Positions 6,153 through 9,953 of a stretch of DNA of 9,953 nt are shown in pieces; position 1 is the stretch's first letter, and every line of letters starts with the position of its first letter. Source of the DNA: Cenarchaeum sp. (GTDB lineage Archaea > Thermoproteota > Nitrososphaeria > Nitrososphaerales > Nitrosopumilaceae); NCBI GenBank assembly GCA_020027365.1, contig JAHRAJ010000066.1:1-9953 (forward strand), in the 5' to 3' direction. A model generated the notes under the pieces. It worked only from the letters and a program-made list of their open reading frames with translations, had not been told where the DNA came from and ran no database searches. The position numbers were made by a program, and so were the translations under genes.

Positions 6153-6907
6153 GACCTGAACCCTGTCCTGGAATCCTCCATGCTCTTTTCAATTTCCTCT
6201 TCGGTATATCCAAACTCATCCAAGGCTTCGTGTAGCTGCAGACGGCTTTCGAACGTGTGTATGAGGGATTCCAACGTGTTTTTTAGCGAGTTGTCCATGG
6301 GCGCCTGCCTTCCATCCGCGCTGATAATCCCGTTTGCAATCTTGCGTATGTTCATAAGCTGCGTCTGATAGTCGTCCATCTTGATCTTTTGTATCGGGCT
6401 TGTTATGCCAAGCTTTACAACGTTTATCGACATCTCCAACGTGTTGCATAAATTGTAAATCCTCACAACATCTCCCGACTCTGTCGCGTTCCGCAGAATA
6501 TCAACCACCCCTGCAAAGTTTTTATCGCGCAAATCTGAGACAAATGCAACGACCTCGCCAGGCGCGTTAATTTTCTCCAACAGGGGCTCTAGCCAGTCCT
6601 TCGTATCAATACCGGTCAACGATGCCGGTCGAGTTGGATGCCGTCTGTGGTATTTTGCGTGGTTTATCTGCAATTTATGATCTGGGAGACGAAGCTTGAT
6701 TTTTTGTATTCGCCTGCGCAATGCTTGATTTCTGTGGAAAGTACGATCCGGCACAGCGTTGCTCGCTTCCCCAGTCAGGACACGTGCGATAATTATGCGT
6801 GTATATAACTGCGGGCGGATGCGGTGTTTTTGATCAACTGACGGCTGATCATCATAATCTCGTTTGGGCGTATTTGCTAATACGTATTTGCTAATTGCGT
6901 TTATCAT
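6149..6907 (-). CDS. Unknown helical protein, second gene of island operon
   Basis: This 252-residue protein has no family I can name. Two parts are visible. Residues 1 to about 98 are very basic and His/Arg-rich (for instance FHRNQALRRRIQKIKLRL), suggesting contact with nucleic acid. Residues from about 100 onward are acidic and amphipathic-helical: DWLEPLLEKINAPGEVVAFVSDLRDKNF, IYNLCNTLEMSINVVKLG, then LIHTFESRLQLHEALDEFGYTEEEIEKS at the end. No transmembrane segment or signal is present. Both junctions are four-base ATGA overlaps, with the gene before (6904-6907) and after (6149-6152), so the three proteins are probably made together and may form one complex. The start codon is fixed by that overlap. 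Confidence 0.65.
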   Translation of the reverse strand: MINAISKYVLANTPKRDYDDQPSVDQKHRIRPQLYTRIIIARVLTGEASNAVPDRTFHRNQALRRRIQKIKLRLPDHKLQINHAKYHRRHPTRPASLTGIDTKDWLEPLLEKINAPGEVVAFVSDLRDKNFAGVVDILRNATESGDVVRIYNLCNTLEMSINVVKLGITSPIQKIKMDDYQTQLMNIRKIANGIISADGRQAPMDNSLKNTLESLIHTFESRLQLHEALDEFGYTEEEIEKSMEDSRTGFRS

Positions 6908-7533
6908 GTCGCATCCACAACCTGAATGCTGTCATCATTATTCTTAAATCTATATATTGACTCGTTGCTTGATTTGTACACTGATTTAACACTGTCTAAA
7001 AAGATCTGTAAATCCTCTTTGGTAAAGTATGCCTGACGAGTGGTCTCTTTGCCGTCTTCATCGAATGCAAACTGCATCCTGATTCTGGGAAGATGGCACA
7101 CGAGCTTGCCAGAAGAGTCGTGGATCTCGGACAGGGACACATCATGGTTCTTGATGGTGATGGTGGGATATTCAATGTTGGCCATGTCACAGTGAAATCG
7201 CCGGTTGATTCCGTTTATCCCGTTATCATCAAGCTTGCCTATTACCTGCACAATCTTGTCTTTGACACGATCGGCCAAATTGGATGTTTTAAGTGAGGAA
7301 TCCCATTTCTGCCTGTTATTCTTAAAGGCATGTACGACAACTGTCAAAGCGACGAAACAGCCCTCTTCCAATCCCAAAGTGTTGGATTTGCAGACATCGG
7401 AGAATTCCTGAATTGTGACATTGCTGCCTTTACTGTTGAATAAATCCACCACACTGTTCAATACATCATCCGTCAGCGAGAACATATAAGCCAACTCATC
7501 TGCAAAGTAGTCAAAGTCATTGGACGTATTCAT
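6904..7533 (-). CDS. Unknown protein with COMM-domain-like layout, first gene of island operon
   Basis: This 209-residue cytosolic protein opens the operon. The first 105 or so residues look all-helical (DYFADELAYMFSLTDDVLNSVVDLF and on). The last 90 alternate strands and end in an amphipathic helix: YPTITIKNHDVSLSEI, CHLPRIRMQFAFDEDG, then FTKEDLQIFLDSVKSVYKSS. A helical N-domain followed by a short strand-strand-helix C-domain of about 70 residues, in a protein of about 200, is the plan of COMM-domain (COMMD) proteins. The C-terminal pattern, conserved hydrophobic strands then a 'T-x-E-x-L-x-x-x-L' helix, also fits. This is a hypothesis; no family is certain. ATG 7533 has a TATA box 27 bases upstream and no leader. 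Confidence 0.72.
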   Translation of the reverse strand: MNTSNDFDYFADELAYMFSLTDDVLNSVVDLFNSKGSNVTIQEFSDVCKSNTLGLEEGCFVALTVVVHAFKNNRQKWDSSLKTSNLADRVKDKIVQVIGKLDDNGINGINRRFHCDMANIEYPTITIKNHDVSLSEIHDSSGKLVCHLPRIRMQFAFDEDGKETTRQAYFTKEDLQIFLDSVKSVYKSSNESIYRFKNNDDSIQVVDAT

Positions 7534-7555
7534 TATATCAGTTCCGATTCACACC

Positions 7556-7563
7556 TAATTAAA
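7556..7563 (-). promoter_or_regulatory. TATA box of the three-gene island operon
   Basis: TTTAATTA on the minus strand is centred 26.5 bases before the ATG at 7533. It lies between the first gene and the right-hand direct repeat, so the island carries its own promoter inside its borders. Confidence 0.65.
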
Positions 7564-7589
7564 TTTGGCGGCAAGCCGTCTGTAAAGGA

Positions 7590-7656
7590 TTGGCCCCTTT
7601 TTAACCAAAAAATCAAAATCAAATGATCACTAGATCTAGACAGTATGAGGCCGTAT
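7590..7656. repeat. Right direct repeat bounding the AT-rich island
   Basis: This copy matches 5304-5367 in the same orientation, with AA in place of G after the first block and a slightly longer variable segment before GAGGCCGTAT. Beyond 7656 it continues with GGCC and no inverted-repeat element, so it shows the uninterrupted form of the site. The composition returns to GC-rich shortly beyond it. Confidence 0.85.
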
Positions 7657-7689
7657 GGCCTTGCATGACCGTCCCCGATTCCAATCCTG

Positions 7690-8095
7690 CGCAATGAGGT
7701 GGCCAGGCTCATAGGCAAGATCTCCAAGATGGAGCTGGAGATGACCAGTGGTCGGGATCATAGCATCCCTGCAAGGAGCGCGCCGCGGACAGGATCCGGA
7801 TCGCCACGCCGGAAGGGAAAAGGCGGAGCTGGAGAGGCGGGACGTCGACGGCAAAAGGCGCATCGGCGCATACGAAAACAAACGCCACGGCGGCTGCGTC
7901 GGGATTGCTTCTTGCACTCAAGAGGCGGCGCCAAAGCCGCACGGCGTCCGAGGCCGGCGAACATCCCGCGCACGCCGGGCCGCAGGCCCGGCCGGGGGCG
8001 TGGCGCACAACCGCAAGCCCGACGGGGCGGTCGGTGACAGGCCCTCCTCCGGGTGCGGCCACTGGCAACAGCGGCAGCGGCCTTGAGACGGTGAA
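7690..8095 (+). pseudogene. Decayed coding region, frames shifted
   Basis: No frame is intact, but convincing protein-like stretches succeed one another in different plus frames. VARLIGKISKMELEM starts at 7699; KERAADRIRIATPEGK follows in another frame from 7773; then EKAELERRDVDGKRRIGAYENK runs in the third frame from about 7815. The charged, heptad-like character suggests a coiled-coil or helical protein. Later pieces are Pro/Gly/Ala-rich and less convincing. No intact homologue is visible in the window, so the original function is unknown. The longer open frames on the minus strand here are Cys/Pro/Arg-rich and look like shadows. Confidence 0.35.
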
Positions 8096-8229
8096 CACGC
8101 TACAAGACCGTGTGACATTCCGTCCATGCCGCAGATACTGAACCCTGCACGCACTCCACTGTATGGTGCAGGCGTCCACGTCACCCGCGCGCCCGAGCCG
8201 GGCATGCCTAGAACCGATCGGCTCTAATC

Positions 8230-8900
8230 TGGCGTCCATGATGATGGCAAATGCGTGGCATTCCAACGGATCCACCGACCGGTTGAGGCAGGTGGCCTAC
8301 ATGTGGGATGGACGTAGCAAAGGCCGCCGTGACAAACATGCCAAAGTGCGTCGCGGCGCAGCTCGAGGACGAGAAAGGCGATCGTGGACGGGATGGGCGC
8401 CGCGGAGGAGGTTGCCGGTGCAGGGAAGGTTGCAGACGCCGCGGAGGAGGTTGCCGACAACAAAGGCGGAAAAAACATTGACGAGGCCGTATCGCATATC
8501 CGGCAATCAAGCATGCGCAGGGCTGGCCGCCGACTCAAGATGGCGGTGCCGTCCACGGAGATCCGCGGGGCGCGGCATGGCGCACCTCACAGCATTTCTC
8601 GCACTGTTGGGCATCGGCCACCACGGACGGGTACGCGCCGTACGCCACGGCGTTTGGCGCCAAGCAGCAGCAGCGGTGCTGCGGCCCGTCCTGCGCGAGT
8701 TCGAGTACGCCGCGCGCGACGACAGGCATCGAGGCGGCATACAACAGGCTGCAGCTGCCGTACCACGAGGCCAGGAACGGATCCGGACGACGACCGGAGG
8801 GCGAACCGCGACGCGTTCACCGGCCGCGTGCTGGCGGTCGCCGGCGTGTGCGTGGCGTACGGGGAGGAAAAACTGGCCGGCAGGCTGCGGCGCACCGCCG
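8230..8900 (+). pseudogene. Second decayed coding region, multiple frameshifts
   Basis: Protein-like segments again hop between plus frames: NAWHSNGSTDRLRQVAYMWDG near 8250; MDVAKAAVTNMPKCVAAQLEDEKGD from 8308; MGAAEEVAGAGKVADAAEEV and on to DEAVSHIRQSS from about 8393; VLREFEYAARDD near 8690; GIEAAYNRLQLPYHEARN from about 8729; then DDDRRANRDAF and VLAVAGVCVAYGEEKLAGRL ending near 8890. The pieces are in a sensible linear order and each ends as the next frame becomes plausible, as expected of one gene with several indels. An internal duplication (18 identical bases at 8399-8416 and 8438-8455) gives the repeated AAEEVA. I cannot name the ancestor. Confidence 0.4.
8399..8455 (+). repeat. Short tandem duplication, 39-base period
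   Basis: Two identical 18-base blocks, GCCGCGGAGGAGGTTGCC, lie at 8399-8416 and 8438-8455. In the plausible frame each encodes AAEEVA, so this is probably a duplicated helical turn in the decayed gene. Confidence 0.75.
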
Positions 8901-9350
8901 CCCCACACTGTTCACCCTCCTGCCGTACCCGGCTGCACCCGACCAGCAACTGCCACAGGCTTTACAATCACGCATGATGCGCAGTGAACCCGCGGCGGGG
9001 CAAGCTACAGATATCTGCCGCCACGACACGACTGCCTGCCTGTAAGAATGATCACTTTGCAGCAGTAGTAACAACAGCAGTAGCTGCATGAAGCCGCAGG
9101 CCTTCGTCACCGGTAAATGGAGGGCGTGCAGGGCCGCGCTGACGTCACCGGCCGCAGGCACGATTTCGGATGGTTTCTACTGAGCCAGAACGGACTAGGT
9201 TTATGTGCTCCGCATAGTGGGAAACTTTGGAGCGCTGCTATGCGCATAGCCTCCCATGAGTAATCGGCCTCAGAAACTTAGTGTGGTGACTATGGCGGAT
9301 CACGTCGGTATGCCATCATAGCACGCTCGTCGGCACACATGTGCTACCGA
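8901..9350. other. Gene-free stretch with palindromes
   Basis: I find no gene here. From 9051 a short CAG/TAG-rich stretch occurs. Around 9180-9350 there are several inverted repeats: a perfect 14-base palindrome GCTATGCGCATAGC at 9237-9250, a further CGCATAG at 9211-9217 that could pair with its left half, and TAGCAC/GTGCTA around 9318-9346. The stretch does not form a tRNA cloverleaf that I can recognise. Confidence 0.45.
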
Positions 9351-9700
9351 TCAGTGCAGTATGTCGTTTTTAACCATGCACATAATTTTCTCCAAATAAT
9401 CACTTTTGACCCGGCCTGCTCTTTGGATTATATTATCTTGGAGGTCCAGATTGGCCTGTCATAGATTATGTTGCACGTACGATGTATGTATCCGTCAGTC
9501 ATATCGTTTGACGTGATGGGATATGTGAATTTGGCAGTTGGTTTAGTTGTCATCCCCAAAAATATAAATCCGGCACTGTTCTGATGTAATGTGTTTTGTG
9601 ATATTACCAAACTTGGGCGTTTTTTTGGTTTGCCACCACCGCCAAAATCAACTACCTGTACCACCACCTCTCCCGGATGTAAATCAGGAGTCAGAGGCAC
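9351..9700 (-). pseudogene. MazF/PemK-like toxin, frameshifted
   Basis: The first frame starts with GTG at 9700 and encodes 90 residues. HPGEVVVQVVDF and KKRPSLVIS (26-34) are the hallmark first strand and RP-loop of MazF/PemK endoribonucleases, which cut mRNA at short sequence motifs. FIFLGMTTKPT and the following strands continue the fold. It then runs into a stop at 9428 without the family's last helix. That helix is present in another frame: QANLDLQ at about 9458-9438 and then NIIQRAGRVKSDYLEKI, ending at the TGA at 9351. Joining the frames near 9458 gives about 115 residues, normal for the family. A one-base loss (or a sequencing error) explains it. The gene is AT-richer than its left neighbourhood, and antitoxin remains precede it by six bases. 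Confidence 0.7.
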
Positions 9701-9706
9701 AAAGCA

Positions 9707-9853
9707 TCATCCCCATATACTTTTCATAGCCTCTTTGGAAAAATGCTCCAAGTCCTTGTCGATGTCGCCTTCTTCATCAAAAATATCGATCAGCCACAAA
9801 TTCGAAAGTTTTTGCAGATTGTCATCATTAGACTTTATGCGTAATCGATTTAT
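9707..9853 (-). pseudogene. Antitoxin remnant upstream of the toxin
   Basis: A minus-strand frame of 48 codons ends with TGA at 9707-9709, six bases before the toxin start. It reads NDDNLQKLSNLWLIDIFD, then EEGDIDKDLEHFSKEAMK and a final SIWG. This acidic, Trp-containing tail, placed directly upstream of a MazF-like toxin, fits the toxin-binding C-terminus of an antitoxin. The frame is closed by TAA at 9854-9856 and has no ATG, GTG or TTG before the TTG at Leu-Trp, which would leave only 30 residues. A plausible N-terminal piece, FEKAVLNKS, lies in another frame just upstream, so a second frameshift is likely. The family cannot be named from what remains. Confidence 0.5.
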
Positions 9854-9855
9854 TT
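9847..9855 (-). promoter_or_regulatory. Possible TATA element for the toxin-antitoxin remnant
   Basis: TAAATAAAT on the minus strand sits about 25 bases before a pair of ATG codons at 9828-9823. Those ATGs are one base out of the antitoxin frame, so if this is the promoter, the first codons have been separated from the rest by a shift. It could equally be fortuitous in AT-rich DNA. Confidence 0.25.
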
Positions 9856-9953
9856 AGAACGGCCTTTTCAAAAACAGGAAAAATTCGGCGCCGGGTTTTT
9901 CTGATCCTTGCCTGATTGCGGATCACGGCGGTGTGGAACGGAACGGTGCATGG

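Noticed and set aside
5304..7656. Reading the repeats as a CRISPR array
   Set aside because: Only two copies, about 65 bases long and 2.2 kb apart with genes between; no regular spacers and no cas genes.
7709..8275. 188-codon open frame on the minus strand
   Set aside because: Cys/Pro/Arg/Ala-rich without domain or promoter, and opposite charged, protein-like plus-strand fragments.
8163..8987. 274-codon open frame on the plus strand in the decayed region
   Set aside because: It is not a coherent protein: long Arg-rich stretches alternate with short plausible pieces, while better protein-like sequence is in the other two frames at those places. It is treated as a decayed gene.
9591..9857. 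88-codon plus-strand frame at the right end
   Set aside because: It lies opposite the toxin start and antitoxin tail, is Ser/Thr/Pro-rich and has no motif; the minus-strand frames show recognisable toxin motifs.

Overview
The window reads as a GC-rich archaeon, most likely a marine Thaumarchaeote of the Cenarchaeum symbiosum type. The evidence is short leaderless-looking promoters with an AT-rich TATA-like box centred about 26-28 bases before the start codon, an archaeal-type S-adenosylhomocysteine hydrolase, tight gene packing, and GTG/TTG starts. The organism assignment is inference; no rRNA or other phylogenetic marker is present.

Left half (about 300-5000), ordinary chromosome. A CoA-binding-domain protein and a small unknown protein form a two-gene plus-strand unit (307-1158). 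They converge on a minus-strand pair, a Rieske ferredoxin-like protein followed by cysteinyl-tRNA synthetase with a 14-base overlap (3069-1203). A small two-helix membrane protein (3551-3757) then converges, with a 3-base gap, on S-adenosylhomocysteine hydrolase (4999-3761), an enzyme of the methyl cycle. Two of these proteins carry simple-sequence insertions: a poly-Gly run in the CoA-binding protein and a Thr/Ala run in CysS.

Right half (about 5130-9953), accessory region. A visibly AT-richer island (5553-7533) holds three overlapping minus-strand genes of unknown function, with ATGA junctions and one TATA box at the head. It is bracketed by two imperfect direct repeats of about 65 bases (5304-5367 and 7590-7656). 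Directly after the left repeat sits a 175-base element with 25-base terminal inverted repeats and internal copies of the same motif (5368-5542), which looks like a MITE. The first gene of the operon has the layout of a COMM-domain protein and the last has a weak resemblance to an E2 (ubiquitin-conjugating) core. Both are hypotheses from reading the sequence.

From about 7660 to 9050 the DNA is GC-rich again but has no intact gene: protein-like fragments jump between the three plus frames, as in decayed genes. The window ends with a broken toxin-antitoxin module on the minus strand: a MazF/PemK-like toxin split by a frameshift near 9458, preceded by the tail of an acidic antitoxin that lacks a usable start.
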